Shown here piece by piece: positions 47,850-59,419 of a stretch of 64,000 bases of DNA. This DNA comes from Sphagnum compactum (taxonomy: Eukaryota > Bryophyta > Sphagnopsida > Sphagnales). The stretch's first letter is position 1, and every line of letters begins with the position of its first letter. Position numbers and translations under genes: made by a program. The notes beneath the pieces are model-generated. The model was not told where the DNA came from. It saw only the letters and a list, made by a program, of their open reading frames with translations, and did no database searches. The DNA lies in contig OZ234493.1 of NCBI GenBank assembly GCA_965153455.1, positions 1,550,001 through 1,614,000 on the forward strand, read 5' to 3'.

Positions 47850-49496
47850 AGTCCTAGTTAGAGGTACACCTGGGCTTCTTTAGGGTCTCTTAGTGGAAAC
47901 CCAAGACTCACTCATATCTACATATGTTGCTCTAACTGGAACTGTTCCAGTTAGAGGGCGAAACCCACCTTTTCGCCCACCTTTCGGTAGAGTTTCTTGG
48001 GCAAGGAATAAGACATTTACGGTAGATAGGCCGGTGAGTAAGCACTCTAGAGAGTTATTTTTTCAGTTTTTGAAGCAAACTAAAGTAAACTGGCCCATCA
48101 TCGAACATCAGTCTATCATCGAACATTTTGGCAGATCTTTCTCAATTCAATTCTTCTTCATTTTGAGTGATTTAAAATGTTATAGGAGCACCTTCTCAAG
48201 CTTTACAAATCAGCTTTGAAATGCAAAGCCAAAGGAGCAGCCAAAAAAGAGCGATAAAAAGAATATGTTTTTTTGAATCACAAAACATGCTTTTCCTTCA
48301 TTTTTTTTTCATTTTGATCCTTCCTATTTCATCAATACATAATTTTCTCATTTTATGTTCAAATTGAGCAATTTAAATTGCTATGAAATCGCCATCTTAA
48401 AGCTTTGCAAATCATCTTGTAACTCTAAAGGCAACATAGTAATATTTAAAGATTTTCTGATGGGTTCGGAAATCGGCTATGAGCTGTTTGATTGAGATTT
48501 TTTTTGTAAAAACGAACCTCCTATTTCAAAGGATCGTAAGTTTATTGCCTCTAATCCATTTTTGCCGATTTTTAGTGTGATACATGTGCAAAGAGAAAGG
48601 CTTCATCTATTCTTTGAACACCATAAACAATCGACCTTCCTGCAAAAATGACAAGAAACCTTAGCTTAAATGTACTATGATTAGCCTTTCTACCCTATCA
48701 CTCATACTCTTCCTGTATTTCCTGCATTGCTCCTTTACTTTTGTCATTCAAAAAACATTTGGAGCCCTCCAGTTCGTCGGTCCAATTACACAAAAATCAC
48801 TCAATTTAGTTCAGGAATGAGGAAAATATTAAAAATTGTTCAATAATCAATACATGTTTCATGATGGGTTATTCTACCATACATGCAAAATTTTGGCTCT
48901 TGGGTAACACCCAGACTCGTCTTGACACCTCCACACTCACACTTCCGACCATGCTCCTTACTAAACACTTAAACTACCTGCACATAGCAAGCTATAGGTT
49001 AGTTTCAGCATTCATATTTGTCCTGTAACCTAAGGCTAACCTCGACTTTTAGACAGGTGAGATTCAACCCAATGTGGACTTTCAAAGTGGTTCAAAGCCT
49101 CATCGCATGGGATTACCATCTCCTATCTCATAGCCGAATCGCATATTTATGTCTAATCCAAGGACTTAGCATGCCAAACGTATCTCCTTGGGCCTTGTTC
49201 TCAGATCCTCACTTGTCGACACACCTATACGATTCATTCATTAGTGTTGTCAAACTGAGCGTTGAACCCAGCCTAACACTTAGACTCATAACCAGTCTGC
49301 CATGGGGCCACACCACGATGGTCCAGACTGAGGCCCCGACTAGATGAATCCACTCACTTGAGAGTCCCCTTAGCAAGGCATGTCATTGGTGCTCTCTCCC
49401 TCTCTTCATGGTTTTGGGATGGGTTTCAGAAACTGACTTTGAACTAATCTATCTTAGACCCTGAAGTAGTAGTCCTGGGTACCTCTAACTGGACTG
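47850..49496. mobile_element. Possible 1.65-kb DNA transposon with about 40-bp inverted ends
   Basis: The left end (47,850-47,889: AGTCCTAGTTAGAGGTAC then CTGGGCTTCTTTAGGGTCT) and the reverse complement of the right end (49,456-49,496: AGTCCAGTTAGAGGTACCC then a similar AGGGTCT) pair over about 40 bp with small indels. A second copy of the terminal word forms a 27-bp near-palindrome, CTCTAACTGGAAC / GTTCCAGTTAGAG, at 47,930-47,956. No transposase frame inside and no clear target duplication, so the class is open. Confidence 0.45.
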
Positions 49497-49679
49497 TGCC
49501 CAAGACAAAAGAATGGCCCAACACCCAACATCCTAAAAAAAAGAAAAGCCTTTGATTGCAAGACACAAATTTTATAATTGTTATGGATAATGGGGTAAGT
49601 ACTAAAAGTACTTCTCAGTTATTTTTCACTGCACACCCCTTTTGGGAGTGCTGTTCGGCAAATTGGGTAAGCACCTACC

Positions 49680-49687
49680 TATATATG
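49680..49687 (+). promoter_or_regulatory. TATA box, probable pectate lyase core promoter
   Basis: CTATATATGC lies upstream of a CT-rich leader with no intervening gene. Initiation about 30 bp downstream would give a 5' leader of roughly 400 nt. Assigned by sequence and position only. Confidence 0.5.
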
Positions 49688-50083
49688 CTTTCTGTAAACC
49701 CACTGCCTTTCAACTCAGGTTTCAGTTGCAGTCTGTGGGTGGACGGGGCTGGGAGAGGGGAGACTCTCAAACTCAAAACACTGGAGAGCTTAATCGAAGC
49801 ACACACTGGACTAAGTGGGCTTGTTGTGTTTGTTCCCCCTCCAGAGTCCAGACTCGAGCTTTCCTCAGGACCCCAGCTCCAGTCTCTTTCCTTTGATTGC
49901 AGTCTTTGGCTGCCGTCTGGTGTGTTTGTTTGTGTGTTGTAGTTTTTGTATTTTTGTTTTCCTTGGGATCGCAGCTCCACTCTCTTTGCAGTCGTTCTCT
50001 CTTTGTTTGAAATGCTTGTTTGTGTTCAAGCATTGCAGTAGTGCTTTGTGAGCTGCTGCGTCTCGAGGAGAGGAGAGGCGAGT

Positions 50084-50105
50084 GGGGGGGGGGGGGGGGG
50101 GGGGG
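50084..50105 (+). promoter_or_regulatory. G22 homopolymer in the 5' leader
   Basis: Twenty-two consecutive G end 8 bases before the pectate lyase start codon, after a GAGGAGAGGAGAGGCGAG purine tract. In the mRNA this could form a quadruplex next to the initiation site. The run length may be affected by sequencing error. Confidence 0.8.
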
Positions 50106-50113
50106 CAACCAAA

Positions 50114-52299
50114 ATGGCGTGCATATCATCATCAGCATGGCAGCAGCAAGCAGTCGTGGTCCTCTTTGTCATTGCTGTGGCAGCTTCACAATGCGGAGCA
50201 GTGAGACATATGGGTACTGCTCCTTCTGTTGTGAAACTCTCGGAGCATAATCTCCCAGGCACCACCCAAGTGGAGGACTCACGAGCAGCAGGACACGCCC
50301 TTGCCAATGCCAAGAACACAGTTCAGCTTACTGCTGCTGCCGACGACAGGTACCATGACATTGGCATTGTTGTCGTGTTTGAGGTCGCCCCATTGATCAC
50401 GCAATTCATCTTCTTCTATATCTGTTCCCATTCTCTCTTGGAACGTTCCTGCAGCTCGCTCGCCCGCAAGCTCTTTGATCAGCTCTCTCTCTCTTAGTCC
50501 CCTGAACTTAGATGATAACCACAGAATAACTCTCTTAGTCCGAGAGAGTTTTCTCTTGCCTTCTTCTTCTTCGTCTCAAATAGATGACATGAAGCAGCTG
50601 GAGAAGAAGAAGAAGACTGTGAGAGAAACTGGATCAAATGGGTCTCAGCTTCTTCGCATGATCACAACTGCTGCACATTTTGCAAGATATTGAGCTCGCC
50701 AGAAGTGGATGTGAAGTATAGCTTGTTTCTCTCTAGCATCTCTAAAGGAGGAGGAGAGAGAGATCTTTGTGCGGTACTAAACTGTGCAATGCGGATATGA
50801 TGGGTTGTTGCTGCTGCATTGTAGTGTGATGGGCGTGAGCACAAACTACACCAGGCGAGTGTTGGCGGGCTGTGGAACTGGCAACCCAATCGACGACTGC
50901 TGGCGGTGCGACCCAGACTGGGCGAGCCACAGACAGAGCCTGGCAGATTGCGCAATCGGATTCGGGAGAAACGCAGTAGGAGGACAGAACGGACAAATCT
51001 ACATCGTTACAGACAACAGCGACGACGACGTCGTGAACCCAACTCCAGGGACACTGCGGTGGGGCGCCATACAAGACGAGCCGCTGTGGATCATCTTCCA
51101 GCAAGACATGCTGATCGAGCTGAAAGAGGAGCTGATCATGAACAGTTTCAAGACCTTGGACGGAAGAGGCGCGAACGTACACATAGCAGGACGTGCTTGC
51201 TTGACGATCCAGTTCGTTTCCAACATCATCGTGCACGGGATCCACATTCACGATTGCGTTTCTACGGGACCTGCCACGATACGCAGCACTCCGGAGCATG
51301 TCGGGAACAGAGGAACCACAGACGGAGATGGCATCAACGTCTTCGGATCCAATAATATCTGGATCGATCACAACTACTTCGCTAACTGCGCTGACGGTCT
51401 CACTGATGTCATTGAAGGCTCCACCGCCATCACCATCTCCAACAACTACTTCACTAACCATGACAAGGTTATGCTCCTTGGCGCTCATCCTCAGGATACC
51501 TTCGACAAAAACATGGAGGTCACTGTTGCCTTCAACCATTTCGGTGCCAACCTGGTCCAACGCATGCCAAGGTAAAGTGTGGAGGAGCTGCTTTGTACCT
51601 CCATTCTTGTCTCTTCTTTCTTTCTTTCTTCTTTTTCTTGCTTTTTTGTTTGTTGTGACCAGTGCAATGGTTGTGGTATTGAGCCATCTTTTTGTTCCTG
51701 TCGAGTTCTTTGTTTGTTTTTGCGTCTTCTTGAACTTGCACTTTTTGCTGTTGAGTTCTTGTCTGTTCTTGCTTCTTCTTCTTTGTGGGTACCTGGCCAC
51801 TTTGTGTCTTCTGATGTATGGTGCTTTGCAATCGCTTCTGATGTGTGGTGCTTTGCGATGATTCTTCTGATGTGTGGTGTTTTGCAATTGCTTCTGATGT
51901 GTTGAGCTTTCGGTCAATGGGGTGCACGGGACTTGCAGATGTCGATTTGGGTATTTCCATGTGGTGAACAATTACTACTACTCATGGGGGACTTATGCAG
52001 TTGGTGGAAGTGAGAATCCGACCATCAACAGCGAGGGAAACTACTTCATTGCACCAAGTGGAGCTCCCTTCAAGGAGGTGACAAAGCGCCTGGAGGACGA
52101 TGGAACCCAGAGTATAGCTGATTGGGAGTCATGGAACTGGCGAAGTGCCGGCGACATTTTCATCAATGGTGCTTACTTCACTCCCTCAGGTGTCAACTCC
52201 AATGATGCCACTTTCTATGCCAAGGCTACTAGCTTCTCTGCTCGACCAGCCTCCATGGTCGGTGTGATGACCAATGATGCTGGTCCTCTCATGCTTTGA
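50114..52299 (+). CDS. Secreted pectate lyase (polysaccharide lyase family 1)
   Basis: Cuts de-esterified pectin (polygalacturonate) by calcium-dependent beta-elimination in the cell wall. Exons: 50,114-50,349, 50,825-51,571 and 51,939-52,299; both introns are GT-AG and phase 2; total 447 residues, normal for plant members. The start was chosen for the AACCAAAATGGCG context and the signal peptide (residues 1-29, [11 protein letters not shown] core). The mature protein has the plant hallmark [17 protein letters not shown] (95-111), [10 protein letters not shown] (245-254), WIDH (258-261), the calcium/substrate segment [11 protein letters not shown] (267-277; D269 and D273 probably bind calcium), QRMPRCR (324-330) with the arginines that supply the catalytic base region, and WNWRS near the C-terminus. 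It is intact. LLGAHPQD and [10 protein letters not shown] differ from the usual LLGHSDSY and HWEMYAIGGS. A possible N-glycosylation site is NYT (86-88). All key motifs are present, so it should be active. Confidence 0.95.
50350..50824 (+). other. Pectate lyase intron 1
   Basis: 475 bp, donor CAG|GTACCA and acceptor GCTGCTGCATTGTAG|T after a T/G-rich tract. Phase 2. The exon-1 frame stays open until about 50,497, so intron retention would give a short secreted product without the catalytic domain. Confidence 0.88.
51572..51938 (+). other. Pectate lyase intron 2
   Basis: 367 bp, donor AAG|GTAAAG and acceptor ACTTGCAG|A, T-rich, phase 2. It splits the conserved arginine of QRMPR|CR. Confidence 0.92.
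51808..51917 (+). repeat. Intronic minisatellite, about 27-bp unit, four copies
   Basis: CTTCTGATGTRTGGTGCTTTGC-like units start at 51,808, 51,835, 51,864 and 51,891, ending about 20 bp before the intron-2 acceptor. The last unit is divergent. Confidence 0.85.
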
Positions 52300-52844
52300 T
52301 CATGGCACCAAGTGATCCCGATCATGTCTTGTGGCTGGCTTCCCTTGATTGATGAAAGTGGTTACTTTCAATCTGTGTCGATGATTGTCTTGTCGTTGGC
52401 TTTAGTGAAGCAAGTAGTAAAGTTTGGAAATCGCCCCTCCATTCAGAGTTTTACTTGCAACAACCGACCCCAAGAGCAATATGTTGCTTTGTAAACCTCA
52501 GAGAATTCCATCTGGGAGATTGCATAAGACTTCATTTTACTCACCATTTTCCAGATCTTTCTTGGATAATTTGCATTGGAAAGCGAGTGCCTGATTCTGA
52601 GGTCATGCTTGGATGTGGCCCGAAAATTCGGTACTGTATTGTATGATTTTACATGTAGGGAAGAAACAAGTAGTTGTTAGGGACTTGAAGCTTTATTTTA
52701 TGGCAATCTTTTTCCTTCTTTGAGCCATCACTTCAATTGCAAAAGCACTTGCAATTTCAAGGTGATAATCTAAGTTCTTTCTTGTGAGGAAAAAAAAGAG
52801 GCAATTTGCATCTCTACTGCATGTTGTGAATTGACCTGAAAACC

Positions 52845-52850
52845 AATAAA
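52845..52850 (+). promoter_or_regulatory. Poly(A) signal AATAAA, pectate lyase
   Basis: AACCAATAAAGCAATAG lies about 550 bp after the stop codon, the first canonical AATAAA in the 3' region, preceded by T-rich sequence. It gives a 3' UTR of about 570 nt. Confidence 0.55.
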
Positions 52851-52869
52851 GCAATAGATTGAACTCTTG

Positions 52870-53780
52870 TGGTTACAGTCTTCTTTTCTCTGCTTTTGTT
52901 TTGCATTCTCCCCTGCAGAGCAAACCTTGTAACCCAAATCCATTGAGCACTCAATCTTCCTGTCATGATGTACAATTTGCTTTCTCCAGCATCAACACCA
53001 GAACTTGAAAGTGTGCACTAGAGGATCTTTAATCCTCCAGTTCTTTCCATTTGGATGGTAAACACAATTTTCATCATCAATGCACGCATCAAAAATTAAT
53101 TCTCCAAACTGACTAACCGGACCTTCAAATGACTGACCCGTCAATTAATTATTACTGACTTTGTTCTGTTTGCTTTGAAATTCAAAAAAACTTCCTTAAT
53201 CGATAGACCATTACTCTCCTTCACATGCTGGATCTGGTTTAGGGTTTAGCTCTTCTGATTGATTATATATTGAATCACAAATAAATTGTCCTGCACTACA
53301 CTGCAGTGGCAATCATACATGTATCAAAAGTGTACATAGTTTTTTTTTACTTATCTCAAAATGGCCACAGTGCAGCAATGAGAGAAACTCGAAAGCTACC
53401 ATCATTGTTGACTGCAGTTGACATAATGATGCGTACACTATTAAAGAACCTCTGAAAAGGGTGGAGGTTGTGAGTAAAGCACAGACACACAATCTCAGTT
53501 GTAAGTTCCTTCAACTAAAACAAATGGTGGGGGTGTTTATGTCTTAGGGAAGTCTTCTTCCCAAGGTCCTCACTATGTTTGAGGGTGGATGAGCAAGGCT
53601 CTTAGAAGGAGGCCTAAGTTCTTCAGCCCAACTATAGAGTGGGTGTCAAGGGAAGAAGCCTTCCTCGGAGTGATGCTTAAATTTATAATCAGAGATGGGG
53701 ACAATTGCCAGAAGGGCCTTTTGCAAATGGAAGGAACAAGAACTGAAACACATCCATTATGTGCCAGAAGGTACCTCAGA
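52870..53780. other. Gene-free stretch
   Basis: Downstream flank of the pectate lyase gene. A short unassigned 64-codon frame at 53,589-53,783 abuts the dispersed element. No RNA gene seen. Confidence 0.45.
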
Positions 53781-53783
53781 TAA

Positions 53784-54090
53784 CACTGGCCTTGCCATTT
53801 CCGATGAAAAGTATCTTAAGGCAAAAGAAGAATTATACAAATTCAAGTATTTCACCATGTAAAAGTATAATCTTCAAAAAAGTCCTCTAAAAGAAACCAA
53901 AATCACTAAAGATATCATAACTCTATAACTAATCTCAAGTTTCAACACAAGCCCAAATATCATCTTTCAAAAATCCTCATATAATAAAAATAGACCTATT
54001 ATTATTACCTAGGGGCCAAAATCCCTTAAGCTACTATACTCTACCACTGAATCTAAACACAATGTCCTTGCCTTGGTAGGCAACGCCAAC
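53784..54090 (-). repeat. About 300-bp dispersed element, copy 2
   Basis: Reverse complement of the element at 4,359-4,652, similar by eye over its full length. Homology ends at CACTGGCCTTGCC on the left and GGCAACGCCAAC on the right, the same limits as copy 1, while the flanks differ. Confidence 0.75.
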
Positions 54091-54094
54091 AGGC

Positions 54095-56625
54095 CTACTC
54101 CTTTGTTAGTAACAGTACATTACGAGTTATGTGAGGCCCCAGGGTGGGCCCTAGGGGCATTCCTGCAACAAATCAAGGGCCTAGGACAAGGCCATAACCA
54201 CATTGGGCCCCACATTTGGGGAATGTTTCCCACCCTTGGGCCTTACTCATCGTAAAGCACAAGGTGAACACTATGATGACAAAAACATATGTAGATCCTG
54301 AAGTGATAGGAGTTATGGGAGACTTGGTGCAAGTGCGGGAGTTGTACATGAGGCCACTTGTAAGGTGCCTCCTCCTTTTGAGGAAGTAATTAAGGATGCC
54401 CTCCAATTACACTAAGAAATTGCTCTGAGTACTTTGGGGCACAAAAATAGGAGTCACACATGAATCACTCATAGAGTCACATGAAGCACCCCGTTCACAG
54501 TATGTTGCTTGCTCCTTCAGGTAACAGGCAGTGTACTCTTGCTCTGAATGTGATCATGATGCCAGACTCTCATTTCATGCCCATTAATCAACACGTTTGG
54601 TAAATATATAACAATCTCTGCCCCAATTTAACCTACTCATGGTGACTTCTTACTACTCGAACTTGAGCTCCATATTGAAATGTATTTGATGAAACCCTAC
54701 CAAACTTAATAGAAAGAAAGCACCCAAGAAAGGGAGAGAAAAGGAAACAAGGGGCAAGGACCGAACCCCAGGCAAGCAAACAGCCCAACAAAGGCGGGCC
54801 ACAAGGGCATGTAATATAGTATTGAGTGGCCAGGGTTTGACTGATTCTGGCTCCTAAAGACCAAAGGAGCGCACCATGTTCCATATATCCTCTTCCTTCC
54901 TGTAACTTACCCTTTTCTCTAAAGCTCTTGAGATGGCTTCTTTGTCCAATTTGCTTTAAGATTTAGAAATATTTCAATGATACAATTCTTAGGCTGAACC
55001 CAAGAACTCAATGTCTAAACAACACCATGCATTAGCCACCTCTATCTGAAAGTTCTGGGGCTTGGGCCTTAGTGTCAAGCCAACAGAACCAACTTTGAAC
55101 TTTCAGCCCATAGCAATAATCCAGAAAATCATAAAATGAAAAATTCTAAAATGTCCAAGTGGAAGTGATGGAAATGTTGAACATTCACCTATCTATTGAC
55201 GAGATTTGTGAACACAAAATATAAACATTTTTATAAGCAATCACCCTCTCCAATCAATCAATCCACTTGACAAGTTTTGTCTTTTGTATAAGTCAAATTG
55301 ATTGCTTTGATGATTATTTTAAAGATGTCATCCTTGATGCTCTATATGCATCAACATTGTCATCAGTGTTTTTGTTTTCATATTCTTCAAGTAGGGTGGA
55401 TGGTTACAATATATGTGTAGTGGTATGCAAGGGTGGGGGGTTTTTTTTTGGGTAGGTAAATCTAGTTGGTTACACATAGAATCTTTTCTCTAGATGTGGC
55501 TATTTTGAATAGTGTACAAAAAATAAAAGCCCTAAGTTCACAAAATAAAATTGTGAAATTTTAATGGAATAAAGTTTATACAAATACACAATAATATATT
55601 TAAAATAAAGTGATTCATTAGCATACATTGAGAGGGCTTAACAAGGAACAATAGTGTCGCAACCCTAACATTGGGTTTGAGACTAAGTGTGCAATGCAAG
55701 GGCCCATGAGGCCAAGAGAATGTGTTTAGGTGTGAAAGGTATGGAGCCCAATGATTCCCAAGTGCATTCCCACTTTGGGAGTTGCACTTGTGAGGGAGTT
55801 GTGAATATTTAGAACCTTGAAAAGGAAAACAAGCACCAAATTGGCCCCCCAAGAAACCATTGGAAAGGTCTTGAAGTGTAAATGCTTAAAGTGCCCTCAC
55901 ATTATTCATTTAGATCCAATTTGCATGAGTTATGATCAAAAGAAGGGGCAGGGGTCAAATTGGAAATTTGATTCTCGACCACAAACCCCTTGAAAGCAAG
56001 GGTCAAATGAGTTCCGATTGGGCATGCTATACACCTTTGGAAAGATCCTTTTGAGGGCTATAAGATATCACCCTCACATTTTCAAAAAAGATTCAATTGA
56101 GAAAGATACGAGTGTCCAAAGTTTTAGGACAATAAGAGTCCCAATTTTGGGAGTCCTGGGGAAAAGTGATATTTAGATGTAGTCCTCGCGGAGAGGCACA
56201 AAGTATATTATAAGGAGGGGAGTGGTGTTTCCTCCCAAAGGTTGCGGGCCGTGTAAAATTTGTATTTGAGGTTGTTTTTATTAAGTCTGCCACATCACTT
56301 TTGTTCAATTTGCACTAACCACCCTTTCTTTTTAATTGTGCAAATTGACTTCATCTTGAATTCTCACTTGTGAGTTCGTCCTAGTCTCATCCTAGAGCTC
56401 CAACATGCCCTCCTACCCCTAAAGTGTTGCAAGTTAGGGAGTGTGTTTTAACTTTCTTCTTTTTCCACTGTTTCGCTCTAAGACCCACATTTGGGTCTTT
56501 TAATGAGTTTGGGGGTGCGTCAAACAATGAAGATGTGGGTTCAAATTCCTTAGGCTACATAGGATATTACCTATCAAAAAATAACTTTAGATTAACCACC
56601 AACTAAACAAAGGGGGTCAGGTCAA
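54095..56625. other. Gene-free stretch
   Basis: Short ORFs on the minus strand (54,173-54,884; 55,538-55,852; 56,093-56,308) are unrecognised. 55.85-56.3 kb is somewhat GC-richer, with no motif I can name. Confidence 0.4.
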
Positions 56626-56629
56626 GTGA

Positions 56630-57355
56630 ATTTTTTTTTCTCCAATTAATGGGGCCAATTCATGTGAAAAAAATTTCACAGCAGGTCCTTTCAAATGAAA
56701 TGTTTTTTCACAACTTTTGGGGGTCACTAAAATGAATGTTTTTTTTCCTCCAATGGGGTAACTTTAATGATTTTTTTATTTTTTTTTGTCGCCAATGGAC
56801 TTGATATGTTTTTTCACAACCTATGGCGGTCACTTAAGTGAATGTTGCCTCCACTGGGGTAACTCTAATGTTTGTTTTTGTTTTTGGCGGGTTGTTTCAA
56901 GTGATTTTTTGTTTTCATTCCCAATGGGGGGTCAATTCAAGTGACATTTTTTTCGCCACCAATGGGGGTTCATTTGAAATGATCCTTTTTCCACCACGAA
57001 TGGGGGCTCACTTCAAGTGATTTTTTCCCCCCACCCCCAATGGGGGTAACTTCAAGTGATGTTTTTTTCACCATTTTTTGTTTTCATTCCCAATGGGGGG
57101 TCAATTCAAGTGACATTTTTTTCGCCACCAATGGGGGGTCATTTTAAATGATTTTTTTTCCGTCACTAATGGGGGCACATTTAAAAGATTTTTTTCCCCA
57201 CCCCTATGGAAGGTCACTTCAAGTGACATTTTTTTCGCTGCCAGTGGGGGGTCAATTCAAATGATTTTTTCCCCCGTTACCAATGGGGTGTCACTTCAAG
57301 TGACTTTCTTTTTCACCCCCAATGAAGGGTCATTTCAAGTGAGTTTTTTAGTCCC
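56630..57355. repeat. Degenerate G-rich tandem array (CCAATGGGGGTCACTTCAAGTGATTTTTT)
   Basis: Some 18 units of roughly 35-45 bp alternate AATGGGG(G)GTCA, TTCAAGTGA and a T-run ending TCGCCACC. A 65-bp block beginning 'attttttgttttcattcccaatgg' occurs at 56,904 and again at 57,073, so a 169-bp higher-order unit has been duplicated recently. Units become degenerate toward both edges. The TTCAAGTGA/TCACTT words form small inverted repeats. Confidence 0.85.
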
Positions 57356-57359
57356 CCAA

Positions 57360-59280
57360 AGGTTTTATTTCTTCACTTTTCTAGTTCATAGGATTCAACT
57401 TTTCTCCCTTCTTGGTGTTAGGGTCATCATTTAGGGTTTTTTGTTATTATGGCTACCCAAGTTTTTATTTAATTCCCTTTGTAGTTGCATAGGGTTATTT
57501 CATCAAGTTGTATTTTAATCTGTGATAATTAAATGATTCTTGGTTGGAAATCGTGACCTATTGAAAGATAATGGGTCTTAAATAAGGTTCATTTAGTCTC
57601 GTTACAAACACACCTTTATGTTTTTAATTCTATTGTGCTCAAATAGAGTTTTTGTTTTGAGATCATTACACTTTGATTTGGTAAGGTCCAAATGGCAAAA
57701 AGAGATGAATGCCCAATTCTTTTAGTGGAAAAATTTGCTCATATAGTTCACAATGTTGTTTTTGAATGTTTATAGCCACTTGTCAATTTCATGTACATTT
57801 CCTTCTAAATCTATGGCTTTTTCATATTGTCATGCAAATGTCATTGATACTCTGGGTACCACCACAATCAGCGTTAGCATTAGAGGAGGTTTGGGTAATT
57901 TTACAATATAATGAGCCATTACAAATGTAACCACTCTTGAATAACAAACTTGTCAATTTTTAACTTCACTTAAGATTAAATGTTTTTCATATAATCTACA
58001 TAGTGTGATGTAATATACATTCAAGAATGACATATAAAAATATGAGTCAATTATATCAACATTTGAAATGAAAAAGGACTAATTAAACACTTGTAACCAG
58101 TTTTGAGGTCTTGAGTAAGTCACATAAAAATGATCAAAATTAATCTAGATTTGTTTGGAAAATTTTCATATTCATGTAGATTGCATAATTATTAGAATTT
58201 ACATGGTTTTGGATCATCATTGGAATTGATATATAAATAAATTATAAAATTTATAATTTATAATTTTCTTTCCAATAACTCTTGGATAAATATAAAGATA
58301 AGTTGTAAAATTCAAAGAAACTAAATTTTATTATGAAAATATATTGTACAAGTCAAATATGTGATTTAAAAATAAAATTTGTGCATGGTTACATGCCATC
58401 TCAATTTTTAATTTCAAGTCCTTGCCCTTTTGAAAGGAACAAAGGAGTTGGGTGTGGTTCATTATATTGTGGACTTGCTTGTTTAATCAAAACAAATGTT
58501 GAATTCATAAGAAAAGGTTGTTTTTTACAACTATAAAATTTTATGTGGAGGCCAAAACAAATTACGACAAAAGAGATTTTGATTGGACAATTGAACTTTC
58601 CACAACCACAAAAATAACAACCATTCGAGCATTTGATTTTCATGTGAGGTTGCATTTTCTACTGAAAGACACCATTTGTAGTTTTTCCCGCCACATGTTT
58701 TAATCGTTTGTTATAACCAACATTCTCTTTGTTGTTATTGGAATGCATGGTGAGATTGATAACAAGTTTGAGCTACTAGTTGTTAATGGGAGCAATCCAA
58801 AAGACATTCAAATTGTAAATCTTTGGAAATCAAGATTTCTAAAAAACATTGTTTTTGGTTTTTCCAACTTGAACTTATAGTGCATTTCTTTGGTTGTAGG
58901 TGAATTTTGCTACCTCATTTCATATTGAGTTCCATGATTTGGTAGAATAATTTCAGAAAAGAATACCTACATTTTGCATTGCGAAAAATACTGCTTGTAG
59001 CAAGAAGGGCAATGTGCATTTGTTCATGATTGCTTTGTCCATCATTGTTCCAATACTATTAGCTTCATTACAAAAAAAATTGAAAAAGGTTTTCAATCTC
59101 CATATCAAACTTGATTGTGCCATAACCTGTAAGGTTAATTTCATTTATTCTTTTTCATTACACTACAATGTTAGATTCCAATGTAAATTGTTAGATTTTA
59201 ATATGTTAGAGTTGATACATTTTAATTTGTTATAACTTTTTACATTCTAATCTAATCTAATATATTAGATTTTTACCAAA
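57360..59280. other. Gene-free stretch
   Basis: 58.3-59.2 kb has several moderately long frames on both strands with protein-like composition, but I could not assign them to any family. Possibly unrecognised transposon debris. Confidence 0.35.
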
Positions 59281-59282
59281 AG

Positions 59283-59415
59283 TTGATAAAAACATCCACA
59301 TTTTCAATACTTACCACCATACCAACATCAACATACCACATATTACATACCCACATATCACCATATACCTCACATACCACATACCAACATACCAACATAT
59401 ACTTCACATATTTCC
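59283..59415. repeat. (ACATACCA)n-like degenerate satellite
   Basis: ACATACCA, ATACCAACAT and CACATA words repeated over about 130 bp with no strict period. Confidence 0.7.
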
Positions 59416-59419
59416 ATAT

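Noticed and set aside
49556-50051. Several overlapping frames of 80-128 codons on both strands before the pectate lyase start
   Set aside because: They fall in the CT-rich leader/promoter, have biased composition, and show no conserved domain. An upstream ORF effect cannot be excluded but a separate gene is not supported.
50742-51971. 409-codon minus-strand open frame, the longest in the window
   Set aside because: It lies antisense to pectate lyase exon 2 and intron 2, its N-terminal THQK-type repeats come from the intronic minisatellite, and it has no recognisable domain. The spliced plus-strand gene explains the region.
58330-59235. Cluster of frames on both strands suggestive of coding debris
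   Set aside because: No ordered family motifs could be found; left as unannotated.
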